A DNA stretch of 64,000 nt from Brenneria corticis (GCF_003115855.1 NZ_KZ819072.1:124001-188000); one strand, 5' to 3'; counted from the first letter of the stretch, positions 16,766 to 24,235 are shown. A program made the numbers and translations. The notes: generated by a model not told the origin, from the letters alone.

Positions 16766-17542
16766 ATGAGCTATCTCAAGGCGTTGACGGTTGTTATTGT
16801 CTGCTGCGTATTGCTGCTGCCACTTTGGCAGAGTTATGCCAAAGCCATGCAGCGCGGGGAGACCTTTACCGGCCAGAATTGGTGGGGAACCAGGCGCGAC
16901 TCCGCGGGGATGGCGCCGGATGCGGTGAAATTCCGTCAAACGGCGATAGTGCAAATCTATGCGGCGCCCGCCTACGGCTGGCGAGGGTTGGTGGCGGTGC
17001 ATCCGTGGATCATCTTCAAGAAAGCCGGCGAAACCCAATACAGCCGCTATGAGGTCACCCGCTGGGGCGATGAAAATGTGATTCGTCTTAACCGCTCGAT
17101 CCCGGATGGCTACTGGTATGGCGCGCGCCCGTCGCTGTTGGCGGATCATCGCGGGGCGGCGGCCGAAGCGATGATCCCGCGGATTGAGGCGGCGATCAAA
17201 AGTTATCCTTATCCCCAGACCTACCGCGCCTGGCCCGGTCCGAACAGCAATACCTTTATCGCCCATATCGGCAGGGAAGTGCCGGCGCTGAAGCTGGATA
17301 TGCCGGCCAACGCCGTCGGCAAGGATTACCGTGCGTTAACGCGTCCGATCGGCTTACCCCCTTCCGGCAAGGGCGTGCAGGTTTCATTGCTGGGCGTGCT
17401 GGGTTTTACCTTGGGCGCGGAGGAGGGTATCGAGGTCAATGTGTTGGGGATTAATGTGGGCGTGGATCTCACCTCCCCGGCGCTGCGTTTGCCGTTTATC
17501 GGCCGGTTTGGCTATGACAATGTGCAACAGGAAGAGAGCTGA
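16766..17542 (+). CDS. DUF3750 domain-containing protein
   Basis: 258 residues with one N-terminal hydrophobic anchor (LTVVIVCCVLLLPLW, residues 7-21), so the rest is likely periplasmic or membrane-attached. The body matches the DUF3750 family as I know it: VQIYAAPAYGWRGLVAVHPW, YEVTRWGDENVIRL and the ending GINVGVDLTSPALRLPFIGR. Several histidine, tryptophan and asparagine positions (AWPGPNSNTF) are conserved, but no enzymatic activity has been demonstrated that I know of. It stands alone, with a terminator about 70 bp downstream. Confidence 0.8.
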   Translation: MSYLKALTVVIVCCVLLLPLWQSYAKAMQRGETFTGQNWWGTRRDSAGMAPDAVKFRQTAIVQIYAAPAYGWRGLVAVHPWIIFKKAGETQYSRYEVTRWGDENVIRLNRSIPDGYWYGARPSLLADHRGAAAEAMIPRIEAAIKSYPYPQTYRAWPGPNSNTFIAHIGREVPALKLDMPANAVGKDYRALTRPIGLPPSGKGVQVSLLGVLGFTLGAEEGIEVNVLGINVGVDLTSPALRLPFIGRFGYDNVQQEES

Positions 17543-17614
17543 GAGCCGGCTTATTCATCAACAGGCTTCGCCCGAATAGCGAAATATTGACCACTATTCG
17601 AACGGTAATTATCC

Positions 17615-17637
17615 GCGCCGCAAACGGCGCTTTTATT
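17615..17637 (+). terminator. Rho-independent terminator after the DUF3750 gene
   Basis: GCGCCG pairs with CGGCGC across a CAAA loop (17615-17630) and is followed at once by TTTTATT. A classic intrinsic terminator, 73 bp beyond the stop codon. Confidence 0.85.
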
Positions 17638-17696
17638 AAATGCAATTAATGGGAATCCTTTTTCATTTTTTTGTTTTGACTGGTCTGAACCCATCA

Positions 17697-17711
17697 ATTA
17701 CCGTCGGTAAT
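17697..17711. promoter_or_regulatory. Perfect 15-bp palindrome upstream of the MetQ-like operon
   Basis: ATTACCG-T-CGGTAAT, a perfect inverted repeat with a single central base, about 185 bp before the first gene of the ABC importer. The spacing and symmetry suit a dimeric repressor. No MetJ box (AGACGTCT repeats) was seen in the region, so the importer is probably not part of the methionine regulon. The regulator is unknown. Confidence 0.4.
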
Positions 17712-17893
17712 CAATAAGTACGCCGGGATCGCTGAAAATAATGATTAGGTTACCGCCATATATTCCCCATAAATTTCGGGTTGCCGAAAAACCACCAGTA
17801 ACTAATTCCGCGTCCGACATAACGGGTATATTCAGAATATTATCAGCAGTCATGGCGCAGTAAAACGCTGAGCCGTAAAGAGGAAATATTATA

Positions 17894-18730
17894 ATGAAAA
17901 ATAGATACGTAAGGATGTTGAGAAAACTGTTCGCCGGCGCGCTGTGCTCTTTGGCGTTAACGGTTCAGGCCGCGGAGGTGGTGAAGATCGGCTCCACCGC
18001 CGGGGCGACCTCCGATGCCATTCTGGCCGTGGTTAATGATGCAAAGGCGCAGGGGATCGATGTGCAACTGGTGGAATTTACCGACTGGACTTTGCCTAAT
18101 GAAGCGCTGAATAACGGCGATATCGATCTGAATTTTTTCCAGCATGAGCCATTCCTGCAAAATGCCATTAAAGAACGCGGGTATAAATTAAAGAATATCG
18201 GTTTTGGTTTATTGCAAAATATCGGTATTTATTCGAATAAAATAACCGATCTGAACGCGGTGCCGCAAGGCGCGAAAGTCGGCGTGCCCAACGATCCGGT
18301 CAATCAGGGGCGCGCGCTGCTGCTGTTGCAGAAAGCGAATCTGATCAAACTGCGCAACGGCGAGGCCACGGACGCCACGCTGGATGACGTGACGGACAAT
18401 CCGCATAAGCTGAAATTTTTCGAGATAGAAGGGCCGCAGTTGATCCGTTCCCTGCAGGATCTCGATCTCTCCATCGTCTGGCCTTCCTATTTCTTTAACG
18501 CCGGGATCCCGGAGAAAGCCAGTCAGGCGCTGCTCTATTCCGGCGTCAGCGATACCTACTACGCCATGAATTTCACCGTCCGCAGCGATCGCGCCGACGA
18601 TCCGCTGTTACGGAAATTTATCAGCATTTACCAGAACTCCGCCGCGGTGCGCGATACCATCGCCAAACGCTTCAATAACGATCCCAACCTCTATGCGCTG
18701 CCCTGGCTCAAGGAGGGCGCGAAGCCATGA
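17894..18730 (+). CDS. MetQ/NlpA-family ABC substrate-binding protein (periplasmic, no lipobox)
   Basis: 278 residues. Signal peptide 1-27 ends in LTVQAAE, so cleavage by signal peptidase I is expected; a lipobox cysteine, present in E. coli MetQ, is absent (the only cysteine in the segment follows a leucine). The mature part shows the NlpA-family pattern: VVKIGSTAGATSD, QLVEFTDWTLPNEALN-x-G-D-I-D-L-N-F-F-Q-H, and LKEGAKP at the end. It precedes the ATPase and permease genes with a 4-bp overlap. The substrate is methionine or a related amino acid or sulfur compound; being a second-type MetQ outside MetJ control, it may bind another ligand. Confidence 0.88.
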   Translation: MKNRYVRMLRKLFAGALCSLALTVQAAEVVKIGSTAGATSDAILAVVNDAKAQGIDVQLVEFTDWTLPNEALNNGDIDLNFFQHEPFLQNAIKERGYKLKNIGFGLLQNIGIYSNKITDLNAVPQGAKVGVPNDPVNQGRALLLLQKANLIKLRNGEATDATLDDVTDNPHKLKFFEIEGPQLIRSLQDLDLSIVWPSYFFNAGIPEKASQALLYSGVSDTYYAMNFTVRSDRADDPLLRKFISIYQNSAAVRDTIAKRFNNDPNLYALPWLKEGAKP

Positions 18731-19908
18731 GTCTGGCGGGCGCGGTGATGAAAACGATACTGGATTGGGGTAAACCGGCGGCCGGCGCGCAGTCTGTCGC
18801 CGGGGCGTCTTCAGACGTATCGGCGCCGCGCGGCGCATCCGGCTCGTCGGTGACCTTTGAGCGCCTTTCCCGGGTTTACCCTTCGCCGAATAAGCCGGTA
18901 CAGGCATTGACGGATATCAGTCTGACCATTCCGGCGGGGTGCATTTTCGGCATTATCGGTCGCAGCGGCGCGGGCAAGTCCAGCCTGCTGCGCACCATTA
19001 ACCGTCTGGAGAGGCCGACGGTCGGCAGGGTGCTTATCGACGACGTCGATATCAGCACCCTTGATGAAAACCAGCTGGTGAACCTGCGGCGCCGCGTCGG
19101 CATGATTTTTCAGCATTTCAACCTGCTGGCGGCCAGAACGGTGTGGGAAAACGTGGCGCTGCCGTTGCGGGTGGCCGGCGTGCCGCAGGAACAGATCGAC
19201 CGGCGCGTGGCTGAGCTGCTGGCGCTGGTGGGGCTGCAGGATAAACGCAACGTCTACCCGAGCCGCCTGTCGGGCGGGCAGAAACAACGGGTGGGCATTG
19301 CGCGCGCCCTGGCCACCGCGCCGGACGTGTTGCTGTGCGATGAGGCCACGTCGGCGCTGGATCCGGAAACCACCCAGTCCATTTTGCAGCTGCTGCGCGA
19401 TATCAACCGGCGTCTGGGCATTACCATCGTGGTGATCACCCATGAGATGAGCGTGATCCGTGAAATAGCCGAACGGGTGCTGGTGCTGGAGCAGGGGCGC
19501 ATCGCCGAGCTGGGCGAGGTCTGGCAGGTTTTCGGCTCGCCGCAACATGAGGCGACGAAAGCGCTGCTGGCGCCGTTGCAGCACGGCGTGCCGGATGATT
19601 TGCTGCGCCGTCTGCGGCCGCAGCCGCCGTCGAACGGCGACGGCGAGCGGATTTGGCAACTCTCATACAGCGGCGAAGGAGGACTGGAGCCGGATTTCAC
19701 CCGCATCGCCCAGGCGCTGCAAACGCCGGTGCGTCTGGTTTATGGCGGGATGGATCGCATTCAGGGCCATGCGCACGGCCGTCTGTTGCTGGCGGCGTCG
19801 GCCGCGGCGCCGCTGCCGGATTTCACCAGCCTTACGCAGGGGCCGCAGGCCATTGCGCATCAAATTGAGGTGATTGGTTATGTTCCCTTCGCTTTCCATT
19901 CCGCCTGA
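18727..19908 (+). CDS. MetN-like ABC transporter ATPase with extended N-terminus
   Basis: 393 residues, about 50 longer than typical MetN. Residues 1-40 are a low-complexity Ala/Ser/Gly extension; residues ~42-285 are the ATPase with Walker A GRSGAGKSS, signature LSGGQKQRVGIARAL and Walker B LLCDEATSALDPE. The region from ~300 on resembles the NIL/ACT-like C-terminal domain of MetN-type importers, which senses ligand. The start overlaps the binding-protein stop (ATGA) and the 3' end overlaps the permease gene by 29 bp, so the three are co-translated. Confidence 0.9.
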   Translation: MSLAGAVMKTILDWGKPAAGAQSVAGASSDVSAPRGASGSSVTFERLSRVYPSPNKPVQALTDISLTIPAGCIFGIIGRSGAGKSSLLRTINRLERPTVGRVLIDDVDISTLDENQLVNLRRRVGMIFQHFNLLAARTVWENVALPLRVAGVPQEQIDRRVAELLALVGLQDKRNVYPSRLSGGQKQRVGIARALATAPDVLLCDEATSALDPETTQSILQLLRDINRRLGITIVVITHEMSVIREIAERVLVLEQGRIAELGEVWQVFGSPQHEATKALLAPLQHGVPDDLLRRLRPQPPSNGDGERIWQLSYSGEGGLEPDFTRIAQALQTPVRLVYGGMDRIQGHAHGRLLLAASAAAPLPDFTSLTQGPQAIAHQIEVIGYVPFAFHSA

Positions 19909-20542
19909 CCGCTATACGCAAGCGTTTGTCGATACGCTGACCATGGTCGGCGTATCGGGCAGTATCGCCTTTGTCGCCGGTATTCCGCTGGCGGTGATGC
20001 TGATTATGACCGCGCCGGGCGGTTTGATTGCCTCTCCCCGTTTCCACCGCGTGGTGGGCGGGGTGATCAACGGCTTCCGCGCCACGCCGTTTATCGTCAT
20101 GCTGGTGGCGCTGATCCCGTTTACCCGCTGGGTGGCGGGCACCACCATCGGCGTATGGGCGGCGATTGTGCCGCTGGCTATCAGCGCCACGCCGTTTTTT
20201 GCGCGCATCGTCGAGGTTAATCTGCGTGAAGTCGATCCCGGACTCGTCGAGGCGGCCCAGGCGATGGGCTGTAAAAAATGGCATATCGTGCGTTATGTCT
20301 ATCTGCCGGAAGCGCTGCCGGGGATTGTCGGCGGTTTCACCATTACGCTGGTGGCGCTTATCAGCTCATCGGCGATGGCCGGCGCGGTGGGTGCCGGAGG
20401 GCTGGGGGATCTGGCGATCCGCTATGGCTACCAGCGCTTCGACAGTCAGGTGATGGTCATCGTTATCGCCATCCTGATCGCCATGGTGACCGTGGTGCAG
20501 CTTATCGGCGACCGCTACTCCCGCTGGCTGCGCAATCGCTAG
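19880..20542 (+). CDS. MetI-like ABC transporter permease
   Basis: 220 residues from ATG 19880 (MFPSLSIPPDRYTQAF); a TTG two codons upstream is less likely. Five membrane segments and the EAA loop EAAQAMGCKKWHIVRYVYLPEA that contacts the ATPase. GGVINGFRATPFIVMLVALIPFTR is standard for MetI. It completes the binding protein-ATPase-permease set and ends 65 bp before a convergent oxidoreductase gene. Confidence 0.92.
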   Translation: MFPSLSIPPDRYTQAFVDTLTMVGVSGSIAFVAGIPLAVMLIMTAPGGLIASPRFHRVVGGVINGFRATPFIVMLVALIPFTRWVAGTTIGVWAAIVPLAISATPFFARIVEVNLREVDPGLVEAAQAMGCKKWHIVRYVYLPEALPGIVGGFTITLVALISSSAMAGAVGAGGLGDLAIRYGYQRFDSQVMVIVIAILIAMVTVVQLIGDRYSRWLRNR

Positions 20543-20607
20543 GATTGCGCTTCCGTTGGGCTGATTATTCCTGTCGGCGCGGCCGTTGCAGGCCGGCGCC
20601 GCAGACG

Positions 20608-21384
20608 TTACTCGATATGCGCCGCAAAACCCGACCGACCCGGCGCAATATCCGGCTTCAGCGTCAGTTCCGGGATCTCGTACGCTCCCGCGTTCTGCGG
20701 CCGGAAAGCAATGGGCGGCGTGTCCCACAGGTTATCCAGTCGTTGTCCGAGTTCGCCGCAGGCTTGCGCGAACCGGTCCGCGTCCATGTGGCTGGTGTGA
20801 TAGACCACGAAAGGCGGCAGCACCTCAAAACCGGGGTAGAACAGGGTCCCATGCTGGATCGGAAACAGCAGGTCATCGATCGGGCCGTTGACGCCGCGCG
20901 GACCATAGTGGGATTCCCAGCCTCCCGCGGTAACCGCCAGCATGGCGCGTTTGCCCGCCATGGAGCCCTCTCCGTAGCGATCTCCCCAGTGATTTTCTGA
21001 ATGCTCGCCGACGCCATAGGCAAAACCATAGGCGTAGACGCGTTCCACCCAGCCTTTAAGGATCGCCGGCATGGAGAACCACCACAGCGGAAATTGCAGA
21101 ATCATGGCATCCGCCCAGCGCAGCTTCTCCTGTTCGCGCGCGATGTCCGCGCTCTGCGTACCCTGTTCAAATGCGCGTTTGGAGTCGAGTCCCGGACTAA
21201 AAGGCTCGCCGTCGGGTTTGTCGGTGCGGTCGTCGGCGTCCAGCGTCGCTTTCCACCCCATAGCATACAGGTCTGATACCTGGACCGCGTGTCCGGCGTC
21301 CTCAAGATATTTGACGGCGAAATCTTTTAACGAGCCGTTCAGGGAACGGGGCTCGGGGTGGGCGTAAACAATAAGAACATTCAT
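20608..21384 (-). CDS. NAD(P)H quinone oxidoreductase-like flavodoxin-fold protein (NQO1/MdaB family)
   Basis: 258 residues from ATG 21384 (MNVLIVYAHPEPRSLNGSLK); two codons upstream is another ATG. The FMN/FAD-binding flavodoxin fold shows in YAHPEPRSLNGSL, LQFPLWWFSMPAILKGWVER and the LAVTAGGWESHYGPRG loop, hallmarks of NQO1-type reductases that detoxify quinones by two-electron reduction. Divergent from a LysR gene, with direct repeats between them. Preceding annotation as a general NAD(P)H oxidoreductase is equally valid; the natural substrate is unknown. Confidence 0.88.
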   Translation of the reverse strand: MNVLIVYAHPEPRSLNGSLKDFAVKYLEDAGHAVQVSDLYAMGWKATLDADDRTDKPDGEPFSPGLDSKRAFEQGTQSADIAREQEKLRWADAMILQFPLWWFSMPAILKGWVERVYAYGFAYGVGEHSENHWGDRYGEGSMAGKRAMLAVTAGGWESHYGPRGVNGPIDDLLFPIQHGTLFYPGFEVLPPFVVYHTSHMDADRFAQACGELGQRLDNLWDTPPIAFRPQNAGAYEIPELTLKPDIAPGRSGFAAHIE

Positions 21385-21425
21385 AAGCACATCTCCATAG
21401 CGTTGACAGACGCAGGGTAGATCAC

Positions 21426-21467
21426 TATCAGGTATACTGGAAATGAATTGCTTTTATATCAGGTATA
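21426..21467. promoter_or_regulatory. Two TATCAGGTATA direct repeats between the quinone reductase and its LysR regulator
   Basis: TATCAGGTATA occurs at 21426-21436 and again at 21457-21467, 31 bp apart (close to three helical turns), in the 86-bp region between two divergent genes. The second copy abuts the LysR start codon at 21471, so binding there would block its own translation start region or promoter. Likely LysR autoregulation and target site. Confidence 0.55.
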
Positions 21468-21470
21468 GCT

Positions 21471-22364
21471 ATGAACAATTTCCGTAATCTGGATCTCAAT
21501 TTGTTACTGACGCTGGATGCGTTGCTGGAGGAACAGAATGTCACCCGCGCGGCGCGGCGTCTGCATCTTTCCCAGCCATCGGTCAGCATTCAACTCGCCA
21601 GATTACGGGATGTCTTCGGGGACCCTTTGCTGCTGCCGGGATCGCGCGGCATGCGGCCGACCGCCAGAGCGGATGCGTTGCGCGAACCGCTGCGCCGGGC
21701 GCTGGAGTCCCTGGAACGGGCGGTATCGCCGTCTAGCCCTTTTGATCCGGGGCTTGCCAAGCATACGTGGCGGGTAGCGGCCTCCGACTACAGCGAATTG
21801 ACCATCCTGCTGCCCGCCTTAAACGGGCTGCGCATTGTCGCGCCGGGAACCCGGCTGGCTATTCTGGAAATGACGCCGTCAGGTATTGCCAGACGGATGG
21901 CGGATGGCGAGATCGATCTGACTTTTCATACTCGCGAAGGGTCGCCGTCTGGTTTACATCAGCGGGAGCTTTTTGCCGAACGCTATGTTCTGGCGGGGCG
22001 CGTGAACCACCCGAAGCTGAAAAAAGGGATAACGGTGGAGCAATTCAGCCAGCTCGAGCAGGTGATTGTTTCGCCGGATGGCGGCGGATTTTGCGGCGTC
22101 ACGGATAACGTACTGGCAGCGGTGGGCCTGACCCGCCGGGTGGTGCTGTCCGTTCCGCATTTTCTGTTTGTTCTCTCCGTACTGGCGAGCACCGATCTCG
22201 TCGCTATGTTGCCGTCGCGTCTGATGAAAGATAATCCGGCGCTACAGAGCGTTGAGCCGCCGGTGGCGGTACCCGGCTTCGAGATGTCGATGCTGTGGCA
22301 TGAGCGCGCTCACCGCGATCCGGCGCATCAATGGCTGCGCGAGTTTATTTCCGCGTCGATATGA
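21471..22364 (+). CDS. LysR-family regulator (NodD/PcpR-like) divergent from the quinone reductase
   Basis: 297 residues. N-terminus NNFRNLDLNLLLTLDALLEE with HTH NVTRAARRLHLSQPSVSIQLAR, the shape of the NodD/PcpR-like branch of LysR that often senses aromatic or quinone compounds. The C-terminal effector domain includes VIVSPDGGGFCGVTDNVLAAVG. Divergent from the NQO-like gene with two TATCAGGTATA repeats between, so the reductase is the expected target. Confidence 0.9.
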   Translation: MNNFRNLDLNLLLTLDALLEEQNVTRAARRLHLSQPSVSIQLARLRDVFGDPLLLPGSRGMRPTARADALREPLRRALESLERAVSPSSPFDPGLAKHTWRVAASDYSELTILLPALNGLRIVAPGTRLAILEMTPSGIARRMADGEIDLTFHTREGSPSGLHQRELFAERYVLAGRVNHPKLKKGITVEQFSQLEQVIVSPDGGGFCGVTDNVLAAVGLTRRVVLSVPHFLFVLSVLASTDLVAMLPSRLMKDNPALQSVEPPVAVPGFEMSMLWHERAHRDPAHQWLREFISASI

Positions 22365-22400
22365 ATTTGCGCGGTGACATATACGCCGTACCAGCAATAA

Positions 22401-22426
22401 ACAATGGCGCCGTCCCGCGCCATTGT
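22401..22426 (-). terminator. Hairpin terminator after the tandem small lipoproteins
   Basis: ACAATGGCGC pairs perfectly with GCGCCATTGT around a six-base loop. Read on the minus strand it is followed by TTATTG, and it lies 12 bp beyond the stop of the downstream small lipoprotein. It also lies 37 bp past the LysR stop on the plus strand and could serve both. Confidence 0.65.
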
Positions 22427-22437
22427 CGTCGACAAGG

Positions 22438-22518
22438 TTAAATATGGCTGCCTATGGAAAGACAACCCGTCAACATCATGGTCGATGCGATACAGGCCAG
22501 CCAAAATACGTTTTTCAT
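22438..22518 (-). CDS. 26-residue lipoprotein, downstream copy of a tandem pair
   Basis: ATG 22518 to TAA 22438. The product MKNVFWLACIASTMMLTGC continues for seven residues (LSIGSHI). It is a signal peptide of the lipoprotein type, with a Lys in the n-region and the lipobox LTGC, so the mature form would be a lipid-anchored octapeptide. A ribosome site CGGAGATT precedes the ATG by 3-4 bases. The copy at 22568-22639 shares the leader, ribosome site and signal sequence, which argues that both are genuinely translated. In the style of very small lipoproteins such as entericidins or lysis peptides, but no homologue is recognised. Confidence 0.65.
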   Translation of the reverse strand: MKNVFWLACIASTMMLTGCLSIGSHI

Positions 22519-22567
22519 ATAATCTCCGAAGGCATCAAAAATACCTGAAGGTGAGCGGACAAATTAA

Positions 22568-22639
22568 TCAAAACTGCGACACGCAGCCCGTTAACATAAA
22601 CGCTGAAGCAATGCAGCCCAGCAGAACAACACTTTTCAT
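22568..22639 (-). CDS. 23-residue lipoprotein, upstream copy of a tandem pair
   Basis: ATG 22639 to TGA 22568, product MKSVVLLGCIASAFMLTGC then VSQF. The same frame of residues as the downstream copy (MK-V---CIAS--MLTGC-S), with lipobox LTGC; the predicted mature peptide is only five residues. A ribosome site AGGAGATTGT lies just before the ATG. Upstream bases (GGTATCTTCGATACCACAGG) align with GGTATTTTTGATGCCTTCGG before the other copy, so the repeat unit is about 121 bp and includes the leader. Function unknown. Confidence 0.65.
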   Translation of the reverse strand: MKSVVLLGCIASAFMLTGCVSQF

Positions 22640-22695
22640 ACAATCTCCTGTGGTATCGAAGATACCTGACGGTTTGAACGTAAAACAAACAAAAG

Positions 22696-22740
22696 AAAAC
22701 TGTACGGTACAGTTTTGCATTGGCTGCGTTTTAGTGTCAA
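22696..22740 (-). promoter_or_regulatory. Putative promoter and 21-bp perfect palindrome ahead of the tandem lipoproteins
   Basis: On the minus strand TTGACA (22740-22735) is a consensus -35 box. The expected -10 position falls in AAAAC/CAAAAC (weak) at the edge of a perfect palindrome, AAAACTGTAC-G-GTACAGTTTT, at 22696-22716. This is not a LexA box: CTGT and ACAG are 5 and not 8 bases apart. An operator overlapping the -10 would allow tight repression, as expected for a gene whose product may be harmful. The promoter call is weak; the palindrome is certain. Confidence 0.45.
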
Positions 22741-22918
22741 GAAAATGAGTCGGTTTAATTTATTATCCGGAATTGTCTGAATCGTTCGGTTTTACGCGGC
22801 GGGGTAGCCGCGCGGCAAATCTGGTGAGAGGAATAAGGCCGGGAGTAATTTTAAACGACGGTTCAAAGGGGGGGGCGGGCAAGGATAGCCCGCTATAAAA
22901 AGACGGGAAGCTATGGCG

Positions 22919-23221
22919 TCAAATGATGGCCTGCAAGCCCTTGTCGGCGATAACGTTGAGTAACTTGAGCGCCGGGCCAGCGGGGCGGGTTTCGCCTTGT
23001 TCCCATTTTCGCACGGTTGAGGCCGTAGTGTGCAGATGCAGCGCGAACACCGGCTGGCTGAACTTCAACTCTTTGCGCAGGCGCTTGATGTCGTCGGCGC
23101 TGAACTCTCGCACCGGCGGCGGGCAAATCGTGTTGAACTCCCGCATCGTTATCTTACCGATCGCGCCCGCTTCGTGGAGCGCGGCCAGATCGTCACGCAG
23201 CGATTCAATAATCTTGCTCAC
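22919..23221 (-). CDS. HigA/NadS-like antitoxin with C-terminal XRE helix-turn-helix
   Basis: 100 residues from GTG 23221, chosen because GGAGGT precedes it by 5 bases and SKIIESLRDDLAALHEAGAI is the usual family start. The HTH lies at residues ~48-85 (ELKFSQPVFALHLHTTASTVRKWEQGETRP). The gene overlaps the toxin stop by 17 bp. It is the second gene of a toxin-first pair, the order used by HigBA systems. It neutralises the toxin and autorepresses the promoter. Confidence 0.87.
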   Translation of the reverse strand: MSKIIESLRDDLAALHEAGAIGKITMREFNTICPPPVREFSADDIKRLRKELKFSQPVFALHLHTTASTVRKWEQGETRPAGPALKLLNVIADKGLQAII

Positions 23222-23588
23222 AATGCACCTCCAACAATACACCCGACTGCAATGCCTTCAACAAGGCTTCCGCGGAAAGTTCGAGGAATACCTTGCCTGC
23301 GTATTGCAGTGCCTTTTTCTCGTCCTGCGTGATGTTTGCCTTGTCATTTTTCGGGAATCCATGCAGGAACACATAACGGCCGCCGATCCGGGCTGATAGC
23401 AGCGTGCGGTAGCCGCCGCTCTTGCCACCGCCGGGGCGTGCCACTCTCTTCTTGTAGAGAAAACCGCCCAAGTCCGCGTCGATCAAACCGTTTTCCATCT
23501 CCTTGACCGCCTTGCACAAGGCGACATCGGGCAACCTCTCGCTTGCCTGCCATCGAGCAAAGTCCTTTCGCTTGAGGATGCGCATCAT
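23205..23588 (-). CDS. RelE/HigB-like toxin of a type II toxin-antitoxin pair
   Basis: 127 residues from ATG 23588 (MMRILKRKDFARWQ); an upstream in-frame start at 23630 would place the coding sequence across the operator, so it is rejected. The RelE-like fold of the phage-related/HigB type shows in FARWQASERLPDVALCKAVKEM, ARPGGGKSGGYRTLLS and YVFLHGFPKNDKANI. Members cut mRNA on the ribosome. AGAGGTC precedes the start. Overlaps the antitoxin start by 17 bp. Confidence 0.87.
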   Translation of the reverse strand: MMRILKRKDFARWQASERLPDVALCKAVKEMENGLIDADLGGFLYKKRVARPGGGKSGGYRTLLSARIGGRYVFLHGFPKNDKANITQDEKKALQYAGKVFLELSAEALLKALQSGVLLEVHCEQDY

Positions 23589-23604
23589 ATTGACCTCTAA
23601 ACTG

Positions 23605-23619
23605 TACCCGAAACGGGTA
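23605..23619. promoter_or_regulatory. Operator-like palindrome before the toxin-antitoxin genes
   Basis: TACCCG-AAA-CGGGTA, a perfect 6-bp inverted repeat with a three-base spacer, 17 bp upstream of the toxin ATG. The expected binding site for the HTH antitoxin acting as autorepressor. Confidence 0.6.
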
Positions 23620-23869
23620 TACCTGTCCATGCCTCAATGAAATGCCCATGAGGAAGAAACAATTGGACCAGCGCCGCAGTTCATGAGAAGACCGTTTTAA
23701 TATGACGGCTACTATCTTGCTGCATTGATGGCGGGACTCGGTGAGTTTGATTTTTGCCATGATGACGCCTGGGAAACCCTGGTTTCCACAAGCCACATGG
23801 AGTCAAGGGGAGGGACGCCGGGCCAAGCGACCATCGGGTAAATTCCCATGGTCGTATCAAGCGGATGTA

Positions 23870-24235
23870 TCAGCGCACCAGTACGCTCATGGCGGTAACG
23901 ATCGGGCCGCCCACGGCGCGTTTTAACGCGCCGATCGCCAGGCCTTTCAGCAGCGTTTTTGCGCCCCGACGAATGGTGCTGTCGATGTAGTCCCGATCTT
24001 TGGCAGAACTCAGCCAGCCGAGCTGTTCAAATTTCTCAATCAGTTGATCGACAGCGACTTTCCGGCTGTCAAAACAGATAGCCACCGACCCCGCATAGAT
24101 ACGATGGGTGACCTCATGCACGCCATCCTGCCGGCCCAGTTGGCTGACAACCCGCGCGACCTGTTTGGGATTGCGCTGGATATAGTCGGAACGGACGCGA
24201 ATGCGGTTCTGGGTCTGGTGCAGGTAGGGGGTCAT
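23870..24235 (-). CDS. HMA-like (metal-binding fold without CxxC) small protein
   Basis: 121 residues from ATG 24235; GAGGCTGCC before it contains the ribosome site. Residues ~8-80 have the ferredoxin-like HMA_2 pattern: NRIRVRSDYIQRNPKQVARV, then GVHEVTHRIYAGSVAICFD. There is no CxxC, so metal binding as in true HMA domains is doubtful. The C-terminus (GAKTLLKGLAIGALKRAVGG) is a hydrophobic/amphipathic helix. It resembles the first protein of the P-type ATPase unit 8 kb to the right (RIRLR versus RIRVR). Function unknown. Confidence 0.6.
   Translation of the reverse strand: MTPYLHQTQNRIRVRSDYIQRNPKQVARVVSQLGRQDGVHEVTHRIYAGSVAICFDSRKVAVDQLIEKFEQLGWLSSAKDRDYIDSTIRRGAKTLLKGLAIGALKRAVGGPIVTAMSVLVR

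Larger units (their letters stand above)
17543..17893 (+). other. Intergenic region between the DUF3750 gene and the MetQ-like operon
   Basis: 351 bp without a gene. It contains a Rho-independent terminator at 17615-17637 (listed separately), a short imperfect inverted repeat CGAATAG/CTATTCG around 17572-17600, a T-rich block at 17658-17678, and a palindrome at 17697-17711 (listed separately) in the promoter area of the ABC operon. Confidence 0.6.

Noticed and set aside
20543..20607. Terminator between the MetI-like gene and the quinone reductase
   Set aside because: CGGCGCGGCC/GGCCGGCGCCG pairs only with a bulge and has no T-tract.
22696..22716. LexA/SOS box
   Set aside because: CTGT and ACAG are separated by 5 bases, not the 8 required.
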